The position numbers and the translations under genes are program-made. DNA of 64,000 bases. It comes from Aquiflexum sp041749095 (lineage in GTDB: Bacteria; Bacteroidota; Bacteroidia; Cytophagales; Cyclobacteriaceae). Shown here one piece after another: positions 34,578 to 43,861 of the stretch. Where the stretch lies: assembly GCF_041749095.1 (NCBI RefSeq), contig NZ_JBGTCA010000011.1, positions 3,366-67,365 on the forward strand. Direction: 5' to 3'. The notes under the pieces were generated by a model that did no database searches, was not told the origin of the DNA, and saw nothing but the letters and a program-made list of their open reading frames with translations. The first letter of the stretch is position 1. Each line of letters starts with the position of its first letter.

Positions 34578-35461
34578 TGGACATACAAAACGCCACCAAT
34601 ACCCACACAGATGCAGAAATCACAAAAAATGGCCCGTTGCTCAGTGTCAAAGGACTTACCAAAATTTATGGTGAATTTAACGAAAACACCCTCAATCTAA
34701 CTGGCCCCATATTCAATTCAAATATCTGTCCTGAAACAGGCGCCATTGTGGCCTGTGCCGATATCAGCTTTGATCTCTTTCCGGGTGAAGTCCTCGGAAT
34801 AGTTGGTGAGAGCGGATCAGGAAAAAGCACGGTAGTAAAATTGCTATACTTTGATTTGGAAAAAACAGATGGCGCGGCCTACCTAAAATCCTTTCAAGAA
34901 GGCGAAGCCAATTTTTTGAATATATCTAACCAGAAAAAAAGATACCTGCGCAATCACATGATGGGTATGGTATATCAAAATCCTAAGGATGGATTGAATT
35001 TCAATTTTTCTTCGGGAGGTAATATTGCAGAAAAGTTGCTCATGGCCGGTAATTTTCACGTTGGCAACATCAGAGAGCGGGCTTCGGGGCTATTGGAGCA
35101 AACGGAAGTGCCTTCACAAAGAATGGATGAAAATCCCGGAGCCTTTAGTGGTGGGATGCAACAAAGGGTACAAATAGCCAAAGCCATTGCCAACAATCCG
35201 CCGCTCATTTTTTTGGATGAAGTCACCACCGGTCTCGATGTATCAGTTCAGGCTAAAGTGCTCGACATGATCCGCAACCTACAACAAGAGCTAGGTACGG
35301 CCATGGTGGTAGTTTCGCATGACCTCAGTGTGATACGGATGTTGACAGATCGTACTTTAGTAATGAAAAATGGCCGCATTGTAGAACAAGGCCTTACGGA
35401 TCAGATTTTACAAGATCCACAGCATGCATATACGCAACTTCTGGTGAGCTCTATGCTGTAA
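34577..35461 (+). CDS. phnK: C-P lyase ABC-type subunit PhnK
   Basis: Protein of 294 aa from the ATG that overlaps the phnJ stop by one base (TAATG). Walker A VGESGSGKST, Q-loop MVYQNPKDGLNFNFSSGGNIAEKLL, signature FSGGMQQRVQIAKAI, Walker B LIFLDEVTTGLDVSVQAK with the catalytic Glu and H-loop VSHDLSV. The N-terminal part has an insert (about residues 40-65, GPIFNSNICPETGAIVACA) compared with E. coli PhnK. In E. coli PhnK binds PhnJ and drives a conformational change; here the PhnJ surface it would touch is altered. Confidence 0.9.
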   Translation: MDIQNATNTHTDAEITKNGPLLSVKGLTKIYGEFNENTLNLTGPIFNSNICPETGAIVACADISFDLFPGEVLGIVGESGSGKSTVVKLLYFDLEKTDGAAYLKSFQEGEANFLNISNQKKRYLRNHMMGMVYQNPKDGLNFNFSSGGNIAEKLLMAGNFHVGNIRERASGLLEQTEVPSQRMDENPGAFSGGMQQRVQIAKAIANNPPLIFLDEVTTGLDVSVQAKVLDMIRNLQQELGTAMVVVSHDLSVIRMLTDRTLVMKNGRIVEQGLTDQILQDPQHAYTQLLVSSML

Positions 35462-35505
35462 TTTTTATAATTGCGAATCAACAAAATCATTTTAACAACT
35501 CAGAG

Positions 35506-36237
35506 ATGGACACTATTTTAGACGTAAAAAACTACAGCAAAGAGTTTAATTTGCACATACTCAATAATAAGAAAATCAAAGCCTTAGAGCAGGTTTCCTT
35601 TTCTTTAAAAGAAGGAGAAATCATAGGTTTAGTAGGGAAATCCGGATCGGGTAAATCGACTTTGATGAAAAGTATCTATCGCACTTACCTAGCATCGAGT
35701 GGTGAAATCTGGTTCAAATCGAGCCTTTTTGGAAGCATAGAAATGGTCAGTGCAGGCGACCACCATGTTATCGCATTACGCAAAAAAGAAATCACTTTTT
35801 GTTCACAGTTTTTAAGCGTTATTCCCAGGATTACTGCTGTAGATGTTGTGGCCAACAATCTGATTAGCCGTGGTGTGCCACAAGCCGAAGCTCGTAAAAG
35901 ATCTGCAGCCTGTTTGGAAGCTTTGGGTTTGCCGAAAGAACTCTGGGATGCCTATCCTTCCACATTCAGTGGTGGTGAGCAGCAGCGGGTTAATGTAGCC
36001 CAGGCCATCATTGCCAAACCGAGGCTCTTGCTCATAGATGAACCAACGGCTTCTCTAGATCCAAAAACCAAGGATATCGTCATTGACATGATTCTTTCAC
36101 TGAAAAAAAACAACACCTCGGTTTTGTGCATTTCACATGATTCGTACACACTCAATAAAATGTGTGACCGATTGATAGAACTTAAAGATGGTAAAATATT
36201 GGGTGAAACGTTGGTAGGAATTACCAGTAATAACTAA
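35506..36237 (+). CDS. phnL: C-P lyase ABC-type subunit PhnL
   Basis: Protein of 243 aa. Walker A VGKSGSGKST, Q-loop and FCSQFLSVIPRITAVDVVANNLISRG, signature FSGGEQQRVNVAQAI, Walker B LLLIDEPTASLD and H-loop ISHDSYT. PhnL binds PhnK in the E. coli super-complex and is a functional ATPase subunit. 44 bp after phnK, 11 bp before the 2H gene. Confidence 0.9.
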   Translation: MDTILDVKNYSKEFNLHILNNKKIKALEQVSFSLKEGEIIGLVGKSGSGKSTLMKSIYRTYLASSGEIWFKSSLFGSIEMVSAGDHHVIALRKKEITFCSQFLSVIPRITAVDVVANNLISRGVPQAEARKRSAACLEALGLPKELWDAYPSTFSGGEQQRVNVAQAIIAKPRLLLIDEPTASLDPKTKDIVIDMILSLKKNNTSVLCISHDSYTLNKMCDRLIELKDGKILGETLVGITSNN

Positions 36238-36248
36238 GGTAATACAAT

Positions 36249-37052
36249 ATGATAGAAGAAAAACAGGCAATTGCTGAACTTGATTTTGCAACGTATCAGG
36301 AACGCCAACTGCGCGAAATAAGCAAGGAAGGACTGGAAAACAGTGCCGCCAAAATGAAAGCCGGCTCAAAATTTTACCATAATGGAAATTCCTGGCAGGC
36401 TATCCCCTACCCCGGCTATGCGGTTTTGTCCATGGTTACTGATACTGTTGACAATAAATCCTTGGAAAATGTGCTCATGGAAGCGCAAAAGCGGTTGAGT
36501 TCAGCACTTGGTTTGGGAGATAAAATGTATCTGCTTCCACAAGAGAGTTTTCATCAAACCACGGCCAGTGCGCTTTCTGACAAAAGATTCGAGCAACACA
36601 TAGTTTCGAAAGGTTTGGAAAAAGAATACCCCTTTCTAGTATCCCAATCGCTGGGAAATATGCCACAAGAAAATCAGCCCAGACCGATAACAATGAAAAT
36701 GATTGGTTTGAGTATATTTTCAAGTGCCTTAGGTGTATTGGGTATTTTCGAAAATGAATTGGATTATAAGCGAGTTACCCGTTTCAGAGAGAATTTCTAT
36801 GAGAATTCTACCATACAAAATCTTGGCATTGTCAGAACCCGGCCATTTATCGGTCACATTACATTAGCTTATTTTGGCCGAGAACTGCTAACGGCTCAAC
36901 AGAAAAATGACTTGGTAAATGTTTGCCAAGATATAAACCAATCCTGGCTAGGCCAAGAACCTGAATTTTTTATGACCCAAGCAGCATTGAGACAATATGA
37001 TGATTTATCTGCTTTTAATATGTTGCCGGATTTACCAATTTACAAATTTTAA
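36249..37052 (+). CDS. 2H phosphoesterase-superfamily protein in the phn operon
   Basis: Protein of 267 aa, no signal peptide. It has the two HxT motifs of the 2H superfamily: FHQTT (about residues 98-102) and GHITL (about 197-201), with the Y-P-G-Y loop WQAIPYPGYAVLSMV before the first. 2H enzymes hydrolyse cyclic phosphodiesters such as 2',3'- or 1'',2''-cyclic phosphates. PhnP, the metallo-hydrolase that opens 5-phosphoribosyl-1,2-cyclic phosphate in E. coli, is absent from the window, so this protein is a plausible substitute. It lies 4 bp before the acyltransferase. Confidence 0.75.
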   Translation: MIEEKQAIAELDFATYQERQLREISKEGLENSAAKMKAGSKFYHNGNSWQAIPYPGYAVLSMVTDTVDNKSLENVLMEAQKRLSSALGLGDKMYLLPQESFHQTTASALSDKRFEQHIVSKGLEKEYPFLVSQSLGNMPQENQPRPITMKMIGLSIFSSALGVLGIFENELDYKRVTRFRENFYENSTIQNLGIVRTRPFIGHITLAYFGRELLTAQQKNDLVNVCQDINQSWLGQEPEFFMTQAALRQYDDLSAFNMLPDLPIYKF

Positions 37053-37056
37053 AACC

Positions 37057-37710
37057 ATGTTGCACGCTATAGACATATTTCCTGAAGTATCCGTAAACAA
37101 TGTGCACAAAATGTTGGGAGAAATGCCGCAGATACATGCAAGTTGTCGCATTCGTAATAGCAAAATAGGTGCATGGACTGCACTGGGTCCCAATACTACC
37201 CTCGCGGAGTCTTCTTTTGACGATTACAGCTACACTGCAGGCAATGTTTCTATCATTTATTCACAGGTTGGTAAATTCTGTTCTATTGCCAACAGTGTAC
37301 GTATCAATCCTGGCAATCACCCACAGTGGCGCGTTACCCAGCATCATTGCACCTATCGCAGAATCCAGTATGGTTTTGATACTTCTGAGGATGAGGAGTT
37401 TTTTCAATGGCGCAGAGACCATCAATGTATTATAGGCCATGATGTGTGGATAGGCCATGGTGCTGTCATAATGCCCGGTGTAAGCATCGGCCACGGAGCT
37501 ATTATAGGATCTGGTGCTGTAGTCACCAAAGATGTTGCGCCGTATGAGGTGGCAGTGGGCGTAGCTGCCAAGGTGATCAAAAAAAGGTTTCCTGACGATA
37601 CCATTGAGAAACTTCTGGAAATTGGATGGTGGGATTGGAGCCGAGATAAGCTGGTAGAAAATTTCAAAGACCTGCTCAATATGCCTAAATTCCTGGAGAA
37701 ATATGGTTAA
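37057..37710 (+). CDS. hexapeptide-repeat acyltransferase of phosphonate operons
   Basis: Protein of 217 aa from the ATG at 37057. A left-handed parallel beta-helix is built from hexapeptide repeats: IHASCRIRNSKIGAWTALGPNTTLAESSFDDYSYT, VGKFCSIANSVRINPGNHPQWR, HDVWIGHGAVIMPGVSIGHGAIIGSGAVVTKDVAPYEVAVGVAAKVIKKR. A catalytic histidine is likely in CSIANSVRINPGNH or HHCTY. Proteins of this type are found in many C-P lyase operons and acylate an amino-phosphonate or other small compound. It ends the phnG-L cistron. Confidence 0.85.
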   Translation: MLHAIDIFPEVSVNNVHKMLGEMPQIHASCRIRNSKIGAWTALGPNTTLAESSFDDYSYTAGNVSIIYSQVGKFCSIANSVRINPGNHPQWRVTQHHCTYRRIQYGFDTSEDEEFFQWRRDHQCIIGHDVWIGHGAVIMPGVSIGHGAIIGSGAVVTKDVAPYEVAVGVAAKVIKKRFPDDTIEKLLEIGWWDWSRDKLVENFKDLLNMPKFLEKYG

Positions 37711-37792
37711 TAATCAACAACAAACCTATTTCGTAGCCCTTTTCCTGCAAAGGGGATAACATAGAATGGCCCTTCTTTGAAAATTGAAGTTT

Positions 37793-40700
37793 TTATTTAA
37801 TTGAAAAAGCTTGGTAATGTTCTTTTTCTCTTTTGGAACTCATTTGAATATAAATTGCTGGAATAAGATAAAGTGTAAGCACTAAAGCATATAATAGGCC
37901 ACCAATTATGGCTATTCCCATTGGAATACGGCTAGTCGATGCACCACCCAAGGCCAAAGCTATTGGTAATGCTCCTAAGGCCGTTGATAATGTTGTCATT
38001 AAAATAGGCCTAAACCTTCTGGATGCAGCTTCGAATACTGCATTTTTCCGAAGGTAACCTCTATCTTTATATTGGTTTGCAAATTCGATTATCAAAATGG
38101 CATTTTTAGTAACTATTCCAATTAAAACGATCATTCCAATCTGACTAAATATATTTAGGGTATGTCCAAAAAGATACAAAGAAAGAACGGCCCCTGCTAA
38201 AGCTAAAGGAATGGTAAACATAATGATCAAAGGATCTTTAAAACTTTCAAATTGTGCAGCTAATGTAAGGTAGACTAGTATTATAGCAAAAATAAAAATT
38301 GAATAAGTACCTTGATTACTCTCCTGAAAATCGGCGGCGCTACCGGCTAATGCCGTACTAAATCGATCGTCTAGAACTTCTCTTGCCACACTGTACACAG
38401 CATCAATACCCTCGCTTAATTTAATGCCAGGAGCTAAACCAATACCTACAGTTGCCGCTGTGTACCGATTATAGCGTAAAAGAGAAGGCGGCCTGCTTAT
38501 GGTTTCCAAACTGACTAAATTATCGAGCGTGATCATTTGACCTGCATCATTTCTAACCGACAAGTAATAGATGTCTTCAGGAGATTCACGGAACTTTTTA
38601 TCCACCTCAGATAAAATAAAATATTGCTTACCGTCCTTAATGAAATATCCAAGCCTCTGTTCTCCAAAATAGGTTTGAATAGTGGCTGCTATATCTTCAA
38701 TACTGACGCCCATGGCAAGGGACTTTTCCCGATCAATATCAATTTGCAATTCAGGTTTGGAAAATTTCAGATCTACAGTTGAGGTAGCCACAGCGGGATG
38801 TTGATCTACTTTACTCATAAATTCAGGTAAAATACTTCTTAATCGTTCAATGTCAGGAGCCTGAATTATAAACTGTACTGGAAGAGCGGTACCTCTTTGA
38901 CCCGTACTGATCGTGGGGTCTTGGGTAACATTACCTTTGGCGAAACTAAGGGTATTTATGATAGCTTGCATGTCATCAGCAATTTGTTGCTGACTACGAT
39001 TTCGTTTATGAGGCTCAACCAAAGTAGTACTTGCATAGGAATTGTTAACTGATGATGAACTGCCAAATGTACGGGCTGTCATACCGAATAAATACACTTT
39101 TTCAGGTAGAGTGTCCAGTAAATTCAATATCTGCATATGGTAATTATCCATAGCCTCAAAGCTAGTTCCCTCCGGTGCAATAAAGTTGTACCTTAGCTTG
39201 CTTTTATCTTCTAAAGGGGCCAATTCACCCGGAATTTTAGCTCCTAAAATGAAAATGATTACTATTGAAAAAATCATTAATGGTACTGAAAGCCAAGATC
39301 TCTTTAAAAACCAAGCTAGACTGTGGGTATATTTATCACTTAGGAAATTAACCCCATTTTCAAAAAAAGATAAAAATGCAAACTTTCGAGAACCCACTTT
39401 AAGTATTTTACTGCACATCATCGGGGTCAGAGAAAGGGTAATAAAAGTAGATATAATTATTGTACTCACTACCACTATAGCAAACTCCCTAAATAATTCA
39501 CCCGTTATTCCGCTAATAAAGAAAATTGGAAGAAAAACACATATTAGGGTCGCCGATGTAGATATAACTGCAAAATAGACCTCTGCAGGACCTATCTTTG
39601 CAGCTTCCATTGGTTTTACTCCCTTTTCAATCCTGGAATAAATATTTTCCATGACCACAATTGCGTCATCTACGACCAATCCGGTTGCTAGGACCAATCC
39701 CAAAAGAGATAGAATATTAATGGAAGAGCCGGAAAGGTAGAGTATAGAAAAACTTCCAACGAGCGATACAGGAATAATTACAACTGGAATCAGTGTTGTT
39801 CTCAAGTTACCAAGGAAAAGAAAAATAACAATCACTACTAGGCAAAAGGCAATCAAAATAGTTTCTTTTACTTCGTTTAACGCCTTGCGGATAGGAACGG
39901 TCGTGTCTATTGAAACGCTTAATTGGATATCTTCCGGTAAGTCTTTTTGGTAGATTCCTACCCTTCTAAATGCTTCATCCACAATGTCAATATGATTGGC
40001 ACCTGGTTGTGCTTTTAGTCCAATACCGATCATAGGAATCACGCCATTTCCTCTTAATATGGTTCGTTCATTTTCAACGCCAAGACGAACTTCAGCTACA
40101 TCTGACAGACGGACGAATCCGGTATTAGATTTCCGTAATATAACATCTTGGAATTCTTCCGGGGTTCTGAGTTGCCCTAACGTTCTGAGGGTGTATTCAT
40201 TTTGGCTTCCTTCAATCCTACCTGAAGGTAATTCTATGTTTTGACTGGCTAGGGCCTGCTGAATGTCCTGAGTTGTTATTTCGAAAGCAAACATTTTTTG
40301 AGGGGATAAAACGATTCGCATAGCATATCGCTTTTCCCCGGAAATTTCCACATTACTTACACCCGGAATAGTTTGTAATTGTTCCTTAAGGGTTCTTTCA
40401 CCAATCACTGACAACTCTGCAAGTGAACGTTTATCGCTTTGCATAATAATGGTAAGAATATTAGTAGCATCAGGGTCAGCCTTGATAACTACAGGCGGCT
40501 CTGCCTCAGGCGGCAAATATCTTATAGCAGCAAACACCTTGTCCCTAACATTATTAGCAGCATCGCTTAAGTCAACTTTAGAGCTAAATTCAATGGTAAT
40601 ATTACTGCGACCATCACTACTTACAGAGGTGAGGGTTTTGATGTCTTCTACGCTGTTGATGGCTTCCTCCAAAGGCTCCGTAATCTGGGATTCCATGATA

Positions 40701-40876
40701 TTTGCATTTGCCCCTGGGTAGTTGGTTTGGACCGTAATGACAGGCCTCTCTACACTGGGAAATTCCCTTACAGGTAATTGAAGATAGCCAGCTATCCCCA
40801 AAATAACAATTAGAATAGCAAGGACAGTGGCGAGTACTGGCCGATTGATACTTAAATCAGATAAACCAGTATTCAT
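37793..40876 (-). CDS. RND efflux pump inner-membrane subunit (AcrB/MexB-like)
   Basis: Protein of 1027 aa, the full RND length, with duplicated halves of about 12 membrane helices and two large periplasmic domains. It begins LSDLSINRPVLATVLAILIVILGIAGYLQLPVREFP. Central segments include LVLATGLVVDDAIVVMENIYSRIEKG with the proton-relay acidic pair, ISTSATLICVFLPIFFISGITGELFREFAIVVV and LTPMMCSKIL; the second half has VTKNAILIIEFANQYKDRG. It starts 4 bp inside the adaptor gene. No TolC-type outer factor is next to it. It interrupts the phn cluster and is convergent with it. Confidence 0.93.
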   Translation of the reverse strand: MNTGLSDLSINRPVLATVLAILIVILGIAGYLQLPVREFPSVERPVITVQTNYPGANANIMESQITEPLEEAINSVEDIKTLTSVSSDGRSNITIEFSSKVDLSDAANNVRDKVFAAIRYLPPEAEPPVVIKADPDATNILTIIMQSDKRSLAELSVIGERTLKEQLQTIPGVSNVEISGEKRYAMRIVLSPQKMFAFEITTQDIQQALASQNIELPSGRIEGSQNEYTLRTLGQLRTPEEFQDVILRKSNTGFVRLSDVAEVRLGVENERTILRGNGVIPMIGIGLKAQPGANHIDIVDEAFRRVGIYQKDLPEDIQLSVSIDTTVPIRKALNEVKETILIAFCLVVIVIFLFLGNLRTTLIPVVIIPVSLVGSFSILYLSGSSINILSLLGLVLATGLVVDDAIVVMENIYSRIEKGVKPMEAAKIGPAEVYFAVISTSATLICVFLPIFFISGITGELFREFAIVVVSTIIISTFITLSLTPMMCSKILKVGSRKFAFLSFFENGVNFLSDKYTHSLAWFLKRSWLSVPLMIFSIVIIFILGAKIPGELAPLEDKSKLRYNFIAPEGTSFEAMDNYHMQILNLLDTLPEKVYLFGMTARTFGSSSSVNNSYASTTLVEPHKRNRSQQQIADDMQAIINTLSFAKGNVTQDPTISTGQRGTALPVQFIIQAPDIERLRSILPEFMSKVDQHPAVATSTVDLKFSKPELQIDIDREKSLAMGVSIEDIAATIQTYFGEQRLGYFIKDGKQYFILSEVDKKFRESPEDIYYLSVRNDAGQMITLDNLVSLETISRPPSLLRYNRYTAATVGIGLAPGIKLSEGIDAVYSVAREVLDDRFSTALAGSAADFQESNQGTYSIFIFAIILVYLTLAAQFESFKDPLIIMFTIPLALAGAVLSLYLFGHTLNIFSQIGMIVLIGIVTKNAILIIEFANQYKDRGYLRKNAVFEAASRRFRPILMTTLSTALGALPIALALGGASTSRIPMGIAIIGGLLYALVLTLYLIPAIYIQMSSKREKEHYQAFSIK

Positions 40877-41994
40877 TGACTTTTAAAAATAAGACTTATC
40901 GGAATATTTTCTTTGATTTGCAATAGACCCGAGGTAATAATCGTATCCCCAGGGAAAATCCCACTTTTAATTTCTATTTGGTCATTTTTGGAAATACCTG
41001 TTTGAACTTCGTTGCGCTTAACCTTTCCGTTTTTCATCACAAATATGGTTTTTTTATCAATGTCGTAAACGACAGCACGGGTAGGAACTAACAAAGCTTC
41101 TTCATTAACATAAGTTTTTATCAGCAATCTGGCATAGGCTCCTGCCTTGAATTCTTTGCTATGTGCTTGGTCAATTTGGCAGCGTAATTGGAAGGTACGG
41201 GAGCGATGATCGATTGAAGGGCTAATTGCTGTAACCTTTGCGCTTAGGGTATCATTTTTAACAAAAACTTTAACCATACTACCAATTTGTACAAATTCTT
41301 GGTATTGGAAAGGCAAATCGGCATTGACAAGAATTAAATCCTGTTTAACCAAGCTGGTAATATAATCTCCTTGATTTAGGAAAGCACCTTCATGAATATC
41401 GATCATCCCAATTTGCCTTGAAAATGATGCTTTAATATTTGCTAGATCAATTAGTAAACTTGCCGCATCAATTTCAGCCTGTAATAAAATTAATCTATCC
41501 TCTATAGCTTCCAGCTCTTCTAAAGAAATTGCTTCTATTTTATATAACTTATTTTTTCGATCGTAATATCTTTTTACGGATGCCTGCTCTAATTCCAAGG
41601 CATTTTGTTTGCTTAATAATTGCCGATCATCCAATCTTAGAATTTTTTGGTCTTCTTTAACAAATTCACCATCATTAACTTCTAAAGAAAGTACCACACC
41701 TGAAATTGGCGCTTTTATTTCAATGGCTTTACCGGGAATTAATTCAGCAACGAATGAAGCCTCTTTATAAAAATAGGACGGTTTAACCTGAATTGCTGTA
41801 GCTTGTAAGGATTCCGGCCCCAATTTCTTGCTTCTGGACAATAAAGAAAGCCCATTATCTTCCTGCTTCTTACATTGTATAAACAACATCAACAATAGAA
41901 ATAGAATGGAGGTCCTACTTATTATTTTTGCAAGTCCCGACAATCTGCGAAATTGATTATACCTTAAAATAGCTTGAAACATCATAAACTCCAA
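40873..41994 (-). CDS. RND efflux periplasmic adaptor (membrane-fusion protein)
   Basis: Protein of 373 aa with a lipoprotein-type signal (SILFLLLMLFIQCKKQED). Barrel-sandwich hybrid halves: AFIKAPISGVVLSLEVNDGEFVKEDQKILRLD on one side and INANLKASFSRQIGMIDIHEGAFLNQGDYI on the other, with a coiled-coil between (about residues 115-165), then beta-barrel AKVTAISPSIDHRSRTFQLRCQI and C-terminal domain TRAVVYDIDKKTIFVMKNGKVKRNEVQTG. It would link the RND subunit to an outer factor encoded elsewhere. It overlaps the RND gene by 4 bp (ATGA). Confidence 0.88.
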   Translation of the reverse strand: MEFMMFQAILRYNQFRRLSGLAKIISRTSILFLLLMLFIQCKKQEDNGLSLLSRSKKLGPESLQATAIQVKPSYFYKEASFVAELIPGKAIEIKAPISGVVLSLEVNDGEFVKEDQKILRLDDRQLLSKQNALELEQASVKRYYDRKNKLYKIEAISLEELEAIEDRLILLQAEIDAASLLIDLANIKASFSRQIGMIDIHEGAFLNQGDYITSLVKQDLILVNADLPFQYQEFVQIGSMVKVFVKNDTLSAKVTAISPSIDHRSRTFQLRCQIDQAHSKEFKAGAYARLLIKTYVNEEALLVPTRAVVYDIDKKTIFVMKNGKVKRNEVQTGISKNDQIEIKSGIFPGDTIITSGLLQIKENIPISLIFKSQ

Positions 41995-42178
41995 AACATA
42001 AAATTAAATCAATATTATTCCCCAAATATTAGTTTTTAATTAGTCAGAGATTATTTTAGGATTGGAATTTGCCTAAACAAAAAATACGTGTTTGCTAGAA
42101 AAACAAGGGACTTTTCAATAAAAAATGGGATTTCGAATTTTCATTCCGTTTTTTAGATTTAAAATACTAAAAGCAAGA

Positions 42179-42210
42179 AAGGTGTGATTTCAATTACGAA
42201 ACCACACCTT
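42179..42210 (-). terminator. terminator after the SusC/SusD operon
   Basis: AAGGTGTG-A-TTTC / GAAA-C-CACACCTT around a 6-base loop (aattac), 36 bp past the SusD stop on the minus strand, followed on that strand by TTTCTTGCTTTT. One internal A-C mismatch. Confidence 0.7.
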
Positions 42211-42245
42211 GTTGTAATTACAAATTTGAGTACCTGCCCTAAGAA

Positions 42246-43826
42246 TTATTTCAGCATCCACAACTTTTGAAACACATCATCGTTTCCACCAAACTGACGC
42301 TGTATGGCTTCAGTAGCATTTTCGCGATTGTTTTCTACTTCTTGTACTGGATATTGCCAACGTTCAGGTATTTTATTTTGAGCATTTGTGCCCACACCTT
42401 GTGAAAAAGCAGGAATACCTGTTCTTCTAAATTGATAAAAGGCTTCCCAACCTGAGTTTTGCCAAAAAGCCACATATTTTTGCTCAAGTATTTGGCGCAA
42501 TCCATTGGCATCGTTTCCTACATATTCTACATTGGATAAAAAGGTGCTGACATCAATCGTTACCTCACCTAAAGGTGCGCCATTTACGTCACCAATCTGG
42601 AAAATGTTTCCATCAGACAATTGGTAAAAATCAAGTGAGCTCTGAATACCCTTCATGTACCACTCAGCGGCACTGCCACCTACCCAGCCTCTGTTCATAG
42701 CTTCAGCAATGTTGAAACACATTTCTGAGTAACCTACCATAATATAGGGCTCTGGTATTATATCTGGACCTTGAAGGTAGCGGATTTTGTTTATGTATGA
42801 GTAGGCGCCAGCTTGCGATTCCTCAAAAAGGATACCTTGCGGACGGGCATTGTCGGCACCGCGATAGGCTGTAAAATCAGAAAGAGCTTTGCCGCTGGCT
42901 ATTTCAGCAGGTGCCGGTGTAGCAGCAATAAACGTTCTAGGGTCTTCATACTTGGTAGTTAGGTCCAAGATAGTTTTACTCACGGCAGTCTCACGAGGAT
43001 ACAACTGTTTGAAGGCAGTTGGGTATCTATTAAATATAGGCAAGAAAACAAAATTCATATTGTCATCAATTCCTTCGAAAATTGGGTATTTAGAAGGATT
43101 TGATAAAATGTCATTAAATTTTTGCTTAATACCCAAGGATGGTGTATCATCTGCGCGATGGCTTAAACTGATCAAAACCCTTAAAGTGTATGAATTTACT
43201 GCTTTCCTCCATTTACGTAAGTCATTGTTGTAGTAAATATCACCATCTATGTCAGGTACGGTTGCATCTGCCACGATTTCTGCCAAATCATTATTGGCTT
43301 CTTCCAAGAGCTGCAAACTTTGAGCATATACTTCCTGTTGTGTATCAAACTTAGGAGTCAAATTTTCCAATCCCATTCCTGCCTCGGTCATTGGTATATC
43401 TCCTACCCTCTGGGTCAACCAAATAAATGTATAGGCCCGAAGGAATTTTGAAATAGCCAAGTAGGGGTTTTTTACTTCACCTAAGGCCTCTTTAGCATTT
43501 TTTTCAAGCTTGGTAATATCCCTCAGCCATGGATATGAGGTACCTGTTTGTGACCAATTATACTGATTGCTACCTCCATAAAGGGGAAAAGTAAGCCCGT
43601 TGGTAAATTGACTCAACCGGCTCAAATATTCGAGAGGTTCTTCTGTAACATCAGCACCTCGGGCTATGTTGTAGGTTACCTGCCTCAAGATAAAAGCAGG
43701 AGGCACGGGATCGTTTTCTCCGGCAACATTGGGATTGTAAGGATATTCGTCAAACTGTTCTTGGCAGCCACTGGCAAACATACACAGTACCAGCACTATT
43801 ATATTTATTTTAATGAGCTTCTTCAT
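42246..43826 (-). CDS. SusD/RagB-family nutrient-binding lipoprotein
   Basis: Protein of 526 aa. Lipoprotein signal (MFASGCQEQFDEYPYNPNV) followed by SusD helices: YLSRLSQFTNGLTF, FLRAYTFIWLTQRVGDIPMTEAG, WRKAVNSYTLRVLISLSHR, YIMVGYSEMCFNIAEAMNRGW and FWQNSGWEAFYQFRRTGIPAFSQG, with the conserved C-terminus IPERWQYPVQEVENNRENATEAIQRQFGGNDDVFQKLWMLK. It would lie on the cell surface as a lid on the SusC protein encoded upstream. It is 35 bp after susC in the same operon. Confidence 0.92.
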   Translation of the reverse strand: MKKLIKINIIVLVLCMFASGCQEQFDEYPYNPNVAGENDPVPPAFILRQVTYNIARGADVTEEPLEYLSRLSQFTNGLTFPLYGGSNQYNWSQTGTSYPWLRDITKLEKNAKEALGEVKNPYLAISKFLRAYTFIWLTQRVGDIPMTEAGMGLENLTPKFDTQQEVYAQSLQLLEEANNDLAEIVADATVPDIDGDIYYNNDLRKWRKAVNSYTLRVLISLSHRADDTPSLGIKQKFNDILSNPSKYPIFEGIDDNMNFVFLPIFNRYPTAFKQLYPRETAVSKTILDLTTKYEDPRTFIAATPAPAEIASGKALSDFTAYRGADNARPQGILFEESQAGAYSYINKIRYLQGPDIIPEPYIMVGYSEMCFNIAEAMNRGWVGGSAAEWYMKGIQSSLDFYQLSDGNIFQIGDVNGAPLGEVTIDVSTFLSNVEYVGNDANGLRQILEQKYVAFWQNSGWEAFYQFRRTGIPAFSQGVGTNAQNKIPERWQYPVQEVENNRENATEAIQRQFGGNDDVFQKLWMLK

Positions 43827-43861
43827 CGCTTATAAGATTTTTGAATTTTGTTTGATGAGTA

